This document shows positions 1 to 8,501 of a stretch of 64,000 nt of DNA, in pieces. A program made the translations under genes and the position numbers. The DNA is taken from the NCBI GenBank assembly GCA_963769115.1, contig CAVYKN010000010.1, forward strand, positions 248,001-312,000. Reading direction: 5' to 3'. The stretch is from DASTFY01 sp963769115 (GTDB lineage Bacteria > Actinomycetota > Acidimicrobiia > Acidimicrobiales > Ilumatobacteraceae). The notes under the pieces are model-generated. The model worked only from the letters and a program-made list of their open reading frames with translations, did no database searches and was not told where the DNA came from. How positions within the stretch are numbered: the stretch's first letter is position 1; every line of letters starts with the position of its first letter.

Positions 1-1
1 C

Positions 2-1018
2 TTCAACGGGCTCAACCTCGGCATCGACTTCGAGGGCGGTGTGGCCTGGGAGTTCGAGGCCAACGGCCAGACCGTCGACGACGCCCGGGGCGTGCTGGAG
101 GACAACGGCATCGACGCCGCCGACGCCAAGATCCAGACGCTGTCGGGGCCCAGCGGCGAGCGACTCCGCATCCAGGTCGACGACCAGCCGGGCGACGTCC
201 AGGCCGCGGTGAAGGCGGATTTCGCCGAAGCCGCTGGGGTGCCCGCCGAGGAGGTGAGCGTCAGCGTCGTGAGCCCGACGTGGGGGGAGCAGATCACCCG
301 CAAGGCGCTCAGAGCGCTCCTCGTCTTCTTCCTGCTCATCACCGTCTACATCTCGATCCGCTTCGAGTGGAAGATGGCCGTGGCGTCGTTGATCGCGGTG
401 CTGCACGACGTCCTGATCAGCGTCGGGATCTACTCGATCTTCGGCTTCGAGGTGACGCCGGCGACGGTCATCGCCTTCCTGACGATCCTGGGCTTCTCGC
501 TGTACGACACCATCGTCGTGTTCGACAAGGTCCACGAGAACACCCGCAAGCTCGTCACGACCCGCGCCTCATACGGCGACATCGTCAACCTGTCGATGAA
601 CCAGGTCCTGATGCGTTCGATCAACACCAGCCTCGCCGCGGTGCTGCCGGTGATCTCACTCCTGGTCGTGGGCGTGTGGCTGATGGGGGCCATCGCGCTG
701 CAGGACTTCGCGCTGGCGCTGCTCGTCGGCCTCCTCGCCGGCTCCTATTCATCGATCTTCATCGCCACTCCGATCCTGGCCGTGCTCAAGGGACGGGAAG
801 CGCGGTACCGGCCGTCGGCCCGCAAGCGTCCCGCCGCGACCACTCCGGCTGCGGCGCGCTCTGCGGCCAGCACCAGCACCGCGCTGGGCGGGACGGCGGC
901 GACCGAGACCGAGGACGTCGCCACGCCGGCCGGCCGCTCCCCGGCCGGTGCCAGCCCCGTCCTCAAGCCGGCCACCCTCACCCACGCGCCCCGCCCCCGC
1001 AAGAAGCGCCGCCGCTGA
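2..1018 (+). CDS. secF: Protein translocase subunit SecF (5' truncated)
   Basis: Membrane subunit of the SecDF complex, which uses proton-motive force to pull secreted proteins out of the SecYEG channel. The open frame runs in from the window edge. Its first residues carry the SecD/SecF signature GLNLGIDFEGG, followed by a periplasmic domain and then the membrane block that starts with RKALRALLVFFLLIT at about residue 100. The SecF hallmark ILGFSLYDTIVVFDKVHEN lies in the transmembrane region near residues 160-178. The C-terminal tail of about 75 residues is Ala/Pro/Thr-rich and ends in KKRRR, a cytosolic basic tail common in actinobacterial SecF. The N-terminal first membrane helix is missing only because of the window boundary. 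secD would be expected just upstream. No internal lesion was seen. Confidence 0.95.
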   Translation, partial: FNGLNLGIDFEGGVAWEFEANGQTVDDARGVLEDNGIDAADAKIQTLSGPSGERLRIQVDDQPGDVQAAVKADFAEAAGVPAEEVSVSVVSPTWGEQITRKALRALLVFFLLITVYISIRFEWKMAVASLIAVLHDVLISVGIYSIFGFEVTPATVIAFLTILGFSLYDTIVVFDKVHENTRKLVTTRASYGDIVNLSMNQVLMRSINTSLAAVLPVISLLVVGVWLMGAIALQDFALALLVGLLAGSYSSIFIATPILAVLKGREARYRPSARKRPAATTPAAARSAASTSTALGGTAATETEDVATPAGRSPAGASPVLKPATLTHAPRPRKKRRR

Positions 1019-1065
1019 CGCGGTGGCTGCGCGAGGCGGATCAAGGGCCAGACAGATGAGGGCGG

Positions 1066-1071
1066 TATCCT
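1066..1071 (+). promoter_or_regulatory. Probable -10 box of apt, leaderless
   Basis: TATCCT lies 6 nt before the apt ATG. No Shine-Dalgarno sequence precedes the start, so transcription probably begins at or next to the start codon. The same TANNNT-N6-9-start arrangement recurs at many genes of the window. Confidence 0.5.
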
Positions 1072-1077
1072 CGGTCC

Positions 1078-1608
1078 ATGGCGGCCGATGCCACGTGGCT
1101 CCGAGACCACATCCGGGACATCCCCGACTATCCCCGCGTCGGCGTCACCTTCCGCGACATCACCCCGCTGCTCGGTGATCCGGACGCCTTCCGCTTCGCC
1201 GTCGATGCCATCGCCGACCGCTTCTCGGGCGTCGAGATCGACCGCGTGCTGGGGATCGAGGCCCGCGGCTTCATCCTCGCCGCCCCGCTGGCCTACCGTC
1301 GCGGGGCCTCGTTCGTGCCCGTGCGCAAGGCCGGCAAGCTGCCGTGGGCGGTGGCCCGGGAGGAGTACATCCTCGAGTACGGCACCGACAAGCTGGAGGT
1401 CCACCGGGACGGCATGTTCCCGGGCGAGCGGGTGCTGATCGTCGATGACGTGCTGGCCACCGGCGGCACGGCGGCCGCGGCCGTCCGGCTCGTCGAAGGG
1501 CTGGGAGCGGAGGTCGTCGGCCTGGGCTTCGCCATCGAGCTCGGCCCGCTGGGCGGGCGGGACTGCCTGAAGGGCTACGAGGTGGAGAGCCTCATCACGT
1601 ACGAGTAG
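1078..1608 (+). CDS. apt: Adenine phosphoribosyltransferase
   Basis: Salvages adenine: adenine + PRPP gives AMP + PPi in the cytosol. The 176-residue length is typical. The PRPP-binding loop is VLIVDDVLATGGTAAA (about residues 120-135), and the N-terminal IRDIPDYPRVGVTFRDITPLL is the usual Apt base-binding segment. It sits between secF and rel, the secDF-apt-rel order that is common in Actinobacteria, with a 12-bp gap to rel suggesting co-transcription. A -10-like box just before the ATG suggests a leaderless mRNA. The frame is intact. Confidence 0.96.
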   Translation: MAADATWLRDHIRDIPDYPRVGVTFRDITPLLGDPDAFRFAVDAIADRFSGVEIDRVLGIEARGFILAAPLAYRRGASFVPVRKAGKLPWAVAREEYILEYGTDKLEVHRDGMFPGERVLIVDDVLATGGTAAAAVRLVEGLGAEVVGLGFAIELGPLGGRDCLKGYEVESLITYE

Positions 1609-1620
1609 GGGAGGAGCACC

Positions 1621-3837
1621 ATGGCCACCGTCGACCGGGTCCTGCCGTGGCGGCGGCACGCCCCGATCCCGGCCGACGAGATCGCTCCGGTCGTCGACGC
1701 TTTCCGCCATCGCCATCCGAAGGCGCCCATCGCCACGATCGTGCGGGCCTACGAGGTGGCGGCGGAGGCGCACGAGCACCAGTACCGCAAGAGCGGGGAG
1801 AAGTACATCAACCACCCGATCGCGGTGGCCAAGGTCGTCGCCGACATCGGCCTGGACGACACGACGGTGGCTGCCGCGCTGCTGCACGACGCCGCTGAGG
1901 ACACCGAGATCACCGTCGCCGAGATCGAGGAGTGGTTCGGGCCTGAGGTAGCTCAGATCGTCGACGGCGTCACGAAGCTGGAGCGCATCCGCTTCGACTC
2001 CCGTGAGGAGCAGCAGGCCGCCACCATGCGAAAGATGCTGGTGGCGATGGCCAAGGACCTCCGCGTCCTGATCATCAAGCTCTCCGACCGTCTCCACAAC
2101 CTGCGCACCATCGCCGCGATGTCGACCGAGCAGCAGGTCCGGCAGGCCCAGGAAACGCTCGACATCTACGCCCCGCTGGCCCACCGCCTGGGCATGCAGG
2201 AGATCAAGCAGCAGCTCGAGGACCTGTCGTTCGCGGCGCTGCACCCGAAGCGCTACGCGGAGATCGACAGCCTGGTGGCGCTGCGCACGCCCGAGCAGGA
2301 CCACTACGTGGCCGAGGTGGTCGCCGAGGTGCAGGGGCGGTTGGGCGAGCTCAAGATCGAGGCCGACGTCACCGGCCGGGGCAAGCACCTGTGGAGCATC
2401 TACGAGAAGATGGTGCTGCGGGGCAAGGAGTTCGACGACATCTTCGACCTGGTGGGCATCCGGGTCATCGTCGACTCCGTGAAGGACTGCTACGCCGCGC
2501 TGGGCTGCATCCACGGGGCGTGGAAGCCGGTGGTGGGCCGGTTCAAGGACTACATCGCCATGCCCAAGTTCAACCTGTACCAGTCGCTCCACACGACGGT
2601 GATCGGTCCGGGGGGCAAGCCGCTCGAAGTTCAGATCCGCACCCGGGAGATGCACCACCGGGCCGAGTGGGGCGTGGCGGCGCACTGGGCCTACAAGGAG
2701 GGCTCGCCCTCAGACGACCTGGCCTGGCTCAACCGCATCATGGACTGGCAGGCCGACACCAACGACCCCGACCAGTTCATGGAGAACCTGAAGACCGACC
2801 TCGAGCACGACGAGGTCTTCGTCTTCACCCCGAAGGGTCGGGTCGTCACGCTGCCCATCGGATCGACGCCGATCGACTTCGCGTACGCCGTGCACACCGA
2901 GGTCGGCCATGCCTGCATCGGCGCCCGGGTGAACGGCCGTCTCGTCCCACTGGACCACGTGATGACGTCGGGCGACACCTGCGAGATCTTCACCTCCAAG
3001 GTAGACCGCGCCGGCCCCAGCCGTGACTGGCTGAAGATCGTCCGCAGCCCGCGGGCCCGCAACAAGATCCGCCAGTGGTTCAGCAAGGAGCGACGGGAAG
3101 ACGCCCTGGAGGCCGGGCGGGAGGAGCTCACGGAGGCGCTGCGCCGGGAAGGGCTGCCGGTCCAGAAGCTCCTCGCCGGCGACTCGCTCGAGCGGGAGGC
3201 CAAGGGTCTCCACTACGCCGACGTCGACGCCATGCTGCGGGCGGTCGGCGAGCACCAGGTGTCGGGACGCTCGATCGCCCAGCGCATCTCCAAGGCGCTC
3301 CGTCAGGGCGAGGAAGACGAGGTCCTGCCCACGAGTCTCCGGGGGCCGTCCCGCCTGCGCAAGGGCGCCACGAACGTCGGCGTCCACGTGGAGGGCCTCG
3401 ACGACCTGCTGGTCCGGCTGTCCCGCTGCTGCACGCCCGTTCCCGGCGACGAGATAACCGGTTTCGTCACCCGTGGACGAGGCGTCAGCGTGCACCGGGC
3501 CGACTGCGCCAACGCCGTCGCCCTGATGACGGACCAGTCCGCCCGCCTGATCGAGGTCGAGTGGGACGGCAACACCAACGGCGCCCTCTTCCGGGCGTCC
3601 GTCGAGGTGAAGGCCCTCGACCGGTCACGGCTCCTGCGGGACGTGTCGAACGCGTTGTCCGAGCAGCACGTCAACATCGTCGCCTGCTCGACCCACACCG
3701 GCTCCGACCGGGTGGCCAGCATGCGCTTCGAGTTCGAGATGGCCGACCCCGGCCACCTCGACTCGGTGCTGCGGATGATCAAGAACATCGACGCCGTGTA
3801 CGACGCGTATCGTGTCGTGCCCGGCCATGGGAAGTAG
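1621..3837 (+). CDS. relA: Bifunctional (p)ppGpp synthetase/hydrolase Rel
   Basis: Makes and degrades (p)ppGpp in the stringent response. The 738 residues contain the full long-RSH layout. The HD hydrolase domain (about 45-200) has the metal motif HDAAEDT and SDRLHNLRT. The synthetase domain (about 240-350) contains RFKDYIAMPKFNLYQSLHTT; its RxKD form is the one found in bifunctional Rel enzymes rather than the ExDD of RelA. A TGS domain (about 395-455, VFVFTPKGRVVTLPIGSTPIDFAY), a conserved Cys segment (RLSRCCTPVPGDEI) and a C-terminal ACT/RRM domain follow. GGGGAGGAG 5 nt before the ATG is a strong ribosome-binding site. This is probably the sole long RSH. The gene could equally be named rel. 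Confidence 0.96.
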   Translation: MATVDRVLPWRRHAPIPADEIAPVVDAFRHRHPKAPIATIVRAYEVAAEAHEHQYRKSGEKYINHPIAVAKVVADIGLDDTTVAAALLHDAAEDTEITVAEIEEWFGPEVAQIVDGVTKLERIRFDSREEQQAATMRKMLVAMAKDLRVLIIKLSDRLHNLRTIAAMSTEQQVRQAQETLDIYAPLAHRLGMQEIKQQLEDLSFAALHPKRYAEIDSLVALRTPEQDHYVAEVVAEVQGRLGELKIEADVTGRGKHLWSIYEKMVLRGKEFDDIFDLVGIRVIVDSVKDCYAALGCIHGAWKPVVGRFKDYIAMPKFNLYQSLHTTVIGPGGKPLEVQIRTREMHHRAEWGVAAHWAYKEGSPSDDLAWLNRIMDWQADTNDPDQFMENLKTDLEHDEVFVFTPKGRVVTLPIGSTPIDFAYAVHTEVGHACIGARVNGRLVPLDHVMTSGDTCEIFTSKVDRAGPSRDWLKIVRSPRARNKIRQWFSKERREDALEAGREELTEALRREGLPVQKLLAGDSLEREAKGLHYADVDAMLRAVGEHQVSGRSIAQRISKALRQGEEDEVLPTSLRGPSRLRKGATNVGVHVEGLDDLLVRLSRCCTPVPGDEITGFVTRGRGVSVHRADCANAVALMTDQSARLIEVEWDGNTNGALFRASVEVKALDRSRLLRDVSNALSEQHVNIVACSTHTGSDRVASMRFEFEMADPGHLDSVLRMIKNIDAVYDAYRVVPGHGK

Positions 3838-3871
3838 AGCTCGGGCCGGACGAGCGGACGGAGCCACGTCG

Positions 3872-4318
3872 ATGCGAGTGGTCATCACCGGCGTCAACCT
3901 GCCCGGGCGGGCGTTCTGCCGCCCGGACGGTTCCGAGATGGAGAACGTGCACGTCGGCGTGCAGCTCCGCCGTGATCCTGCCCAGTTGGTCCGCGGCGAC
4001 GCGACCGAGGCCCGCTGGGAGCTCGATGTCGACGTGGTCGACAAGGACGGTCTCCTCGACTTCCGCGGACCGGCCGTCCAGGGCAAGCGGGGCGAGCGCT
4101 TCATCTATCTGACGTGGGGGAACGTCGACGCCACGAACGGCTTCGAGATGTTCCGGCGGGCCAAGCTGATGCTCGATCGGATCGACCCTGAGCTCATCGA
4201 GTCGGCCGCACACGACGGTCACCTCGCCGCGACGGTCGACCTCACCGATGACCGCGGCGGCCCCCGCTGCGCTCGCGTCGATCCGCCGGCGCTCGCGTGG
4301 TCGGTGCCACCAGCCTGA
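3872..4318 (+). CDS. DUF5990-like protein of unknown function
   Basis: A 148-residue soluble protein with no signal peptide or membrane segment. The features NVHVGVQLRRDP, a W-E-L-D core, DFRGPAVQGKRGERFIYLTWG and GFEMFRRAKLMLDRI match my memory of the actinobacterial DUF5990 family, for which I know no function. The ATG at 3872 is preferred over an upstream ATG at 3812 that lies inside rel and would add 20 unlike residues; the conserved region begins at MRVVITGVNLPG. The last 20 residues (Arg/Pro-rich) look less conserved. It lies 34 bp after rel on the same strand and may be co-transcribed. Confidence 0.7.
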   Translation: MRVVITGVNLPGRAFCRPDGSEMENVHVGVQLRRDPAQLVRGDATEARWELDVDVVDKDGLLDFRGPAVQGKRGERFIYLTWGNVDATNGFEMFRRAKLMLDRIDPELIESAAHDGHLAATVDLTDDRGGPRCARVDPPALAWSVPPA

Positions 4319-4374
4319 CGGGCGCCACTCGCGCGGACGTCGAACCGGCGTCCGGGGGATGGCAGGCTGGGGGG

Positions 4375-4752
4375 ATGCTCGACCACGTAGGGATCCAGTG
4401 TGCGGACATGGCGGCCAGCGCCGCCTTCTACGACACCGTGCTGGCGCCGTTGGGCGCGACACGGGTCATGGACTTCGAGGTGGCCATGGGCTACGGCACC
4501 GTCGGGAAGCCGGACTTCTGGATCGGCGCCTTCAACTCCGGTGACGGCTTCCGGGAGTCGCACCTGGCGTTCGAGGCGCCTGACCGGGCTGCCGTGCGGG
4601 CCTTCTTCGAGGCCGCGGTCGGCGCCGGCGCCGAGGTGCTGCACGAGCCGCGGGTCTGGCCCGAGTACCACCCGAACTACTACGGCGCGTTCGTCAGAGA
4701 CCCCGACGGCAACAACGTCGAGGCCGTCTGCCACACGCCCGAGCCCGAGTAG
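4375..4752 (+). CDS. VOC (glyoxalase/bleomycin-resistance fold) protein
   Basis: A 125-residue single-domain vicinal-oxygen-chelate protein. It opens with MLDHVGIQCADMAASAAFYD, the usual first beta strand with its metal-binding His, and ends with AFVRDPDGNNVEAVCH, which carries the acidic C-terminal ligand position. Members of this size act as dimers and include lyases, dioxygenases and drug-binding proteins, so the substrate cannot be read from sequence. The ATG at 4375 is chosen because the fold starts there and GGGGGG lies directly upstream; the same frame is open back to 4297 but that part has no similarity to the family. It is convergent with the HxlR gene downstream. Confidence 0.85.
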   Translation: MLDHVGIQCADMAASAAFYDTVLAPLGATRVMDFEVAMGYGTVGKPDFWIGAFNSGDGFRESHLAFEAPDRAAVRAFFEAAVGAGAEVLHEPRVWPEYHPNYYGAFVRDPDGNNVEAVCHTPEPE

Positions 4753-4782
4753 CGAACGGTCGGCTGGCGAAGCTCGGCCCGG

Positions 4783-5277
4783 TCAACGGGCCAGGCGCGC
4801 CCGCAGGACCATCGTGCCCGGGCCGGCCCGGCCGGCTGGTCCGTTGTGGAACTCGAGGTCCGACAGCTCCAGCCGCTCGCTGCACGCGGCGCAGTGCGCG
4901 ACGGCCGAGGTCACCTTTCCGCAGGATCGGTGGACCATCTCGGTCGGCGCGCCCTCACCGGCGTCCTGCCAGCGGTCGCCCCACGCCAGGAGCGCGAGGA
5001 GGATCGGCACGGCTTCGCGCCCCTTGACGCTGAGCCGGTACTCGAATCGACCCGGGTGCCGGCCGTACGGCTGCCGCTCCACCACGCCTTGCTCGACGAG
5101 CGTGCGGAGCCGATCGGTGAGCACGTTGGTCGAGATGCCGAGATCGGTCCGGATGTCCTCGAACAGGCCGATGCCGAGGAAGATGTCCCGGAGCACCAGC
5201 GGCGTCCACGGCTCGCACAGCACGTTGACGGCGCGGGCGATCGAGCAGTTCATCTCCCCGTAGTCCGTTCGCTGCAC
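4783..5277 (-). CDS. HxlR-family winged-helix regulator
   Basis: A 164-residue transcription factor. MNCSIARAVNVLCEPWTPLVLRD and the winged helix with GISTNVLTDRLRTLVEQGVVER are classic HxlR (MarR-like) features; Cys residues near the N-terminus (NCSIA) and C-terminus (HRSC, HCAACSE) may sense redox state or metal. The GTG at 5277 gives the family start V-Q-R-T-D-Y-G-E-M-N-C-S and has a TAGCCT box 7 nt upstream on its own strand, as expected for a leaderless gene. The frame is open a further 70 codons upstream, into the divergent promoter region, and that part is unlikely to be translated. It is divergent from the hydrolase at 5405, its probable target. Confidence 0.9.
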   Translation of the reverse strand: MQRTDYGEMNCSIARAVNVLCEPWTPLVLRDIFLGIGLFEDIRTDLGISTNVLTDRLRTLVEQGVVERQPYGRHPGRFEYRLSVKGREAVPILLALLAWGDRWQDAGEGAPTEMVHRSCGKVTSAVAHCAACSERLELSDLEFHNGPAGRAGPGTMVLRARLAR

Positions 5278-5296
5278 GAGGGAAAGGCTACGTCTC

Positions 5297-5341
5297 CCTT
5301 GTATGAAGCAAGGCACCGCGGTTGACTTGCTTGAAGCAAGT
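5297..5341. promoter_or_regulatory. Two inverted-repeat operator sites, probably for HxlR
   Basis: Two related palindromes sit between the divergent genes. Site A is CCTTGTATGAAGCAAGG (5297-5313); site B is ACTTGCTTGAAGCAAGT (5325-5341), a perfect 8-bp inverted repeat around one base. Both contain CTTG-N7-CAAG and their centres are 28 bp apart. Site B overlaps a possible TTGCTT -35 element for the hydrolase; site A lies next to the -10 box of the regulator. This suggests autoregulation plus control of the hydrolase. The assignment to HxlR is inferred from position. Confidence 0.6.
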
Positions 5342-5404
5342 GAACCCGACTGAAATGTCAGCATCGCCTCGATTGCGTAGTGGGCGATCCGAAACGGAGG
5401 ACCG

Positions 5405-6220
5405 ATGCCCGACTCGAACGCCCCTGACACGATCGTGCTGATCCACGGCTTCTGGGTGACTCCTCGCAGCTGGGAGGACTGGATCACCCACTACGAGGCC
5501 AAGGGTTACACCGTCCTCGCCCCGGCCTACCCCGGGTTCGAGGTGGAGGTGGAGGCGCTGAACGCGGATCCATCGCCGATCGAGGCGGTCACCGTGCCGA
5601 AGATCATGGACCACCTCGAGGATGTCGTCGGTGCGCTCGACAAGCCGCCGATCATCATGGGCCACTCGGCGGGCGGCGTGTTCACGCAGATCCTGCTCGA
5701 CCGAGGTCACGGCGCAGTGGGTGTCGCCATCAACTCGGCGCCCACCGAGGGGGTCAAGCGAGTGCCACTGTCGCAGATCAGGGCCACCTTTCCGGTGCTC
5801 AAGAACCCGGCCAACCGCCACCGGGCGGTCGGGTTCACCTTCGAGCAATGGGAGTACGCCTTCACCAACACCTTCTCCGAGGACGAGTCGCGACGGCTCT
5901 ACGAGCGCTACCACGTCCCCGCCTCGGGCTCGATCTTCTGGGGGAGCGCGCTGGCGAACATCCACCCGGGCAAGGACGACAACTGGGTCGACTACCACAA
6001 CGCCTCGCGGGTCCCCCTGTTGTTCATCTCCGGGAGCGTGGACCACCTCATGCCCCCGTCCCTCCAGCAGTCGAACGCCAAGCACTACAAGGCCGAGGGA
6101 ACGGTCACGGAGGTCGTCGAGTTCGAGGGCCCGCACCTGTTGACGGCCCGGGAGGGCTGGCAGGAGGTCGCGGATCACGCGCTCACCTGGGCGATCGAGC
6201 ACGCCGCCGCGTCAGGCTGA
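5405..6220 (+). CDS. Alpha/beta hydrolase
   Basis: A 271-residue alpha/beta-hydrolase-fold enzyme. DTIVLIHGFWVTPRSWE supplies the oxyanion HGFW segment, IIMGHSAGG (about 86-94) is the nucleophile elbow with catalytic Ser, SGSVDHLMPP supplies the acid, and EFEGPHLLTAREGW the catalytic His. There is no signal peptide, so it is cytosolic. GGAGG lies 4 nt before the ATG. It is divergent from the HxlR regulator, with two palindromic operators in between, so it is probably induced by a small molecule (HxlR genes often control detoxification enzymes). The substrate is unknown; haloperoxidase-, esterase- and lactonase-like activities all occur in this group. Confidence 0.9.
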   Translation: MPDSNAPDTIVLIHGFWVTPRSWEDWITHYEAKGYTVLAPAYPGFEVEVEALNADPSPIEAVTVPKIMDHLEDVVGALDKPPIIMGHSAGGVFTQILLDRGHGAVGVAINSAPTEGVKRVPLSQIRATFPVLKNPANRHRAVGFTFEQWEYAFTNTFSEDESRRLYERYHVPASGSIFWGSALANIHPGKDDNWVDYHNASRVPLLFISGSVDHLMPPSLQQSNAKHYKAEGTVTEVVEFEGPHLLTAREGWQEVADHALTWAIEHAAASG

Positions 6221-6268
6221 TCGGCGGGCACCCGATTGACCGCCGGCGGCGATTGACGGGGGAGTGGC

Positions 6269-7178
6269 GTGGGTAAGTCCCGCGCCATGGCCCGACCCAT
6301 CTGGACCGGTTCGATCTCGTTCGGCCTGGTCAATGTGCCCGTACGTGCCTACACGGCCGTCCGTGACCACGACGTCCACTTCCACCAGATCGACAAGGGG
6401 AGCGGCGCCCGCGTCCGCAACCGCAAGGTCTCGGAGAAGACTGGTCACGAGGTCGACGCGGACGACATCGAGATGGGCTTCGAGGTCCGCAAGGGCCGCT
6501 ACGTCACCTTCGACAAGAAGGAGCTCGACGAGCTGAAGCCGGAGTCGACGAAGGCGGTGGAGGTCACCGACTTCGTGGAGCTGGCCGCCATCGACCCGAT
6601 CTACTACGAGCGCACCTACTGGCTGGCGCCGGGTGACGGCGGGCGAGAAGGCGTACCAGCTGCTGCTGTCGGCGATGGAGGACCGGGAGCGGGCCGCCAT
6701 CGGCACGGTCGTGATGCGCAACAAGCAGTACCTGTCCGCCATCCGGCCCCTCGACGGCGTCCTGGCCATGTCGACCATGCGCTTCGCCGACGAGGTGGTG
6801 CCCCGCAAGGACGTGGACGAGCTGCCGTCACGGCGCTCCAAGCCGGAGGCCAAGGCGCTGCGCATGGCCACGCAGCTCGTCGACTCGCTGGCCGGCGAGT
6901 GGGATCCCCGCCAGTACCACGACACCTACACCGAGGAGCTGCGCCAGCGCATCAAGGACAAGCAGGCCGGCAAGGAGCTGAGCGTGGCGGCCGAGAAGGA
7001 GCCGCCGGCGAAGGTCGTCGACCTGATGGAGGCCCTCGCGGCCAGCGTCGAGTCGGCCAAGGGCCGGCGGCGATCGACCCGCCGGAGCACCAGCCGAACG
7101 AGCAGTCGGAGCAAGCGCCGCACGGCGACGACGGCCAAGAAGAAGGCGCGCTCGGCCCGACCCCGCAAGTCAGCCTGA
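6269..7178 (+). CDS. ku: Non-homologous end-joining protein Ku (one frameshift)
   Basis: DNA-end-binding homodimer that recruits LigD for non-homologous end joining. The N-terminal part reads MARPIWTGSISFGLVNVPVR..., then PIYYERTYWLAPGDGG, after which the frame must shift by one surplus base near 6640 to continue as EKAYQLLLSAMEDRERAAIGTVVMRNKQYL and the rest of the Ku core. After correction the protein is about 300 residues and ends in a Lys/Arg/Ser-rich tail (about residues 265-300) typical of actinobacterial Ku. The start is the GTG at 6269 (GGGGGAG upstream) or the ATG at 6287, where similarity begins. No ligD is adjacent. The shift is in a conserved region and is more likely a sequence error than a true lesion. 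Confidence 0.9.
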
Positions 7179-7227
7179 CGTCCACCTGAGCCGCCGAACG
7201 CACTGAGGAGCGGCGGCAGGCACCAAC

Positions 7228-7233
7228 TAGCCT
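7228..7233 (+). promoter_or_regulatory. Probable -10 box of hisS, leaderless
   Basis: TAGCCT lies 8 nt upstream of the GTG start of hisS; there is no ribosome-binding site in between. Confidence 0.45.
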
Positions 7234-7241
7234 GGCCCATC

Positions 7242-8501
7242 GTGCCCGAGTTCCAGGCCCCGCGTGGCATGGCCGACGTGCTGGCGCCGCAGTCGCAACG
7301 TTGGGCCACCTTGATCGCCACGTTCGCGACCCACGCCGAGCGCGCGGGGTTCGGTCTGGTCATCACGCCGCTCATCGAGCACCTCGAGGTCTTCCAGCGG
7401 GTCGGCGACTCGACGGACATCGTCCGCAAGGAGATGTACGACTTCGAGGACAAGGGCGGCCGGCGGGTCGCCGTGCGGCCCGAGTTCACCGCCGGCATCA
7501 TGCGCGCCTTCGCCGAGCACCGTCCGCCTACGCCGTGGAAGGCGTGGACGGCCGGCCCGGCGTTCCGCTACGAGGCTCCGCAGGCGGGGCGGTACCGCCA
7601 GCACTTCCAGCTCGACGCGGAGATCGTCGGCACCGATGATCCGGACAGCGACGTCGAGATCATCGCCCTGCTCGACGGGTTCCACCGCGCCCTCGGTCTG
7701 ACCCGGCGCTCGCTGATCCTCAACTCGCTCGGAGACGACGCCACCAGGGCGGCGTACCTCGCCGCGCTCACCGCCTACCTGACGGATCACCGCGCCGACC
7801 TCTCCGAGCAGAGCCGGGAGACCCTGGCCATCAACCCCCTCCGGGTGCTCGACTCCCGACGACCCGACGACCAGCCGGTCGTGGCCGCCGCCCCTCAGGT
7901 GCTGGAGTTCCTGACCGCGGACGCCGAGGCCCGCTTCGACCGGGTGCAGCAGGGGCTCAAGGCGCTGGGCATCGCGTTCGAGATCGATCCCCGTCTCGTC
8001 CGGGGGCTCGACTACTACAACCACACGCTGTTCGAGTTCCCGTCCCACGCCATCGATGCCGCCCAGAACGCCATCGGCGGCGGTGGCCGCTACAACGGCC
8101 TGGTCGAGGCTCTCGGCGGACCGGCCGGCACCGGCGGCGTCGGGTTCGGCGCCGGCATCGAGCGCATCCTGCTGGCCTGCGACGCCGAGGGCGTCTGGCC
8201 GGCCTCGGCGCAGCGCGTCCGCGCGTACGTCGTCGACACCGTGGGCGGGAACGAGGCGCTGGCCATCGCCGACGAGCTGCGTCGCGCCGGCATCAGCACG
8301 GACCGCTCGTTCGACCAGCGCAGCATGAAGGCCCAGATGAAGGCCGCGGACCGCTCCGGCGCCGACGTGGCCGTGATCGTCGGGACGAGCGAGGTGGACG
8401 CGGGTGTGGTCACGCTGCGGGCCCTGCGCGACGAGCGCCCGCAGGAGACGGTGGCCCGGGCCGAACTGGTCGAGACCGTGAGGAAGTGGTTGCCGGCATG
8501 A
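7242..8501 (+). CDS. hisS: Histidine--tRNA ligase
   Basis: Class II aminoacyl-tRNA synthetase that charges tRNA-His. The 419 residues contain FQAPRGMADVL at the N-terminus, motif 1 around ITPLIEHLEVFQRVGDSTDIVRKEMY, motif 2 in AFRYEAPQAGRYRQHFQLDAEIVG, the histidine-specific LVRGLDYYNHTLFEF and GGGGRYNGLV, and motif 3 GVGFGAGIERIL. The C-terminal anticodon-binding domain is present. The frame is intact. Its stop overlaps the ATG of aspS (ATGA), so the two are translationally coupled, the usual hisS-aspS arrangement. Confidence 0.96.
   Translation: MPEFQAPRGMADVLAPQSQRWATLIATFATHAERAGFGLVITPLIEHLEVFQRVGDSTDIVRKEMYDFEDKGGRRVAVRPEFTAGIMRAFAEHRPPTPWKAWTAGPAFRYEAPQAGRYRQHFQLDAEIVGTDDPDSDVEIIALLDGFHRALGLTRRSLILNSLGDDATRAAYLAALTAYLTDHRADLSEQSRETLAINPLRVLDSRRPDDQPVVAAAPQVLEFLTADAEARFDRVQQGLKALGIAFEIDPRLVRGLDYYNHTLFEFPSHAIDAAQNAIGGGGRYNGLVEALGGPAGTGGVGFGAGIERILLACDAEGVWPASAQRVRAYVVDTVGGNEALAIADELRRAGISTDRSFDQRSMKAQMKAADRSGADVAVIVGTSEVDAGVVTLRALRDERPQETVARAELVETVRKWLPA

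Noticed and set aside
745..2685. Open frame of 646 codons on the minus strand across secF, apt and rel
   Set aside because: Low-complexity shadow of well-supported genes on the plus strand.
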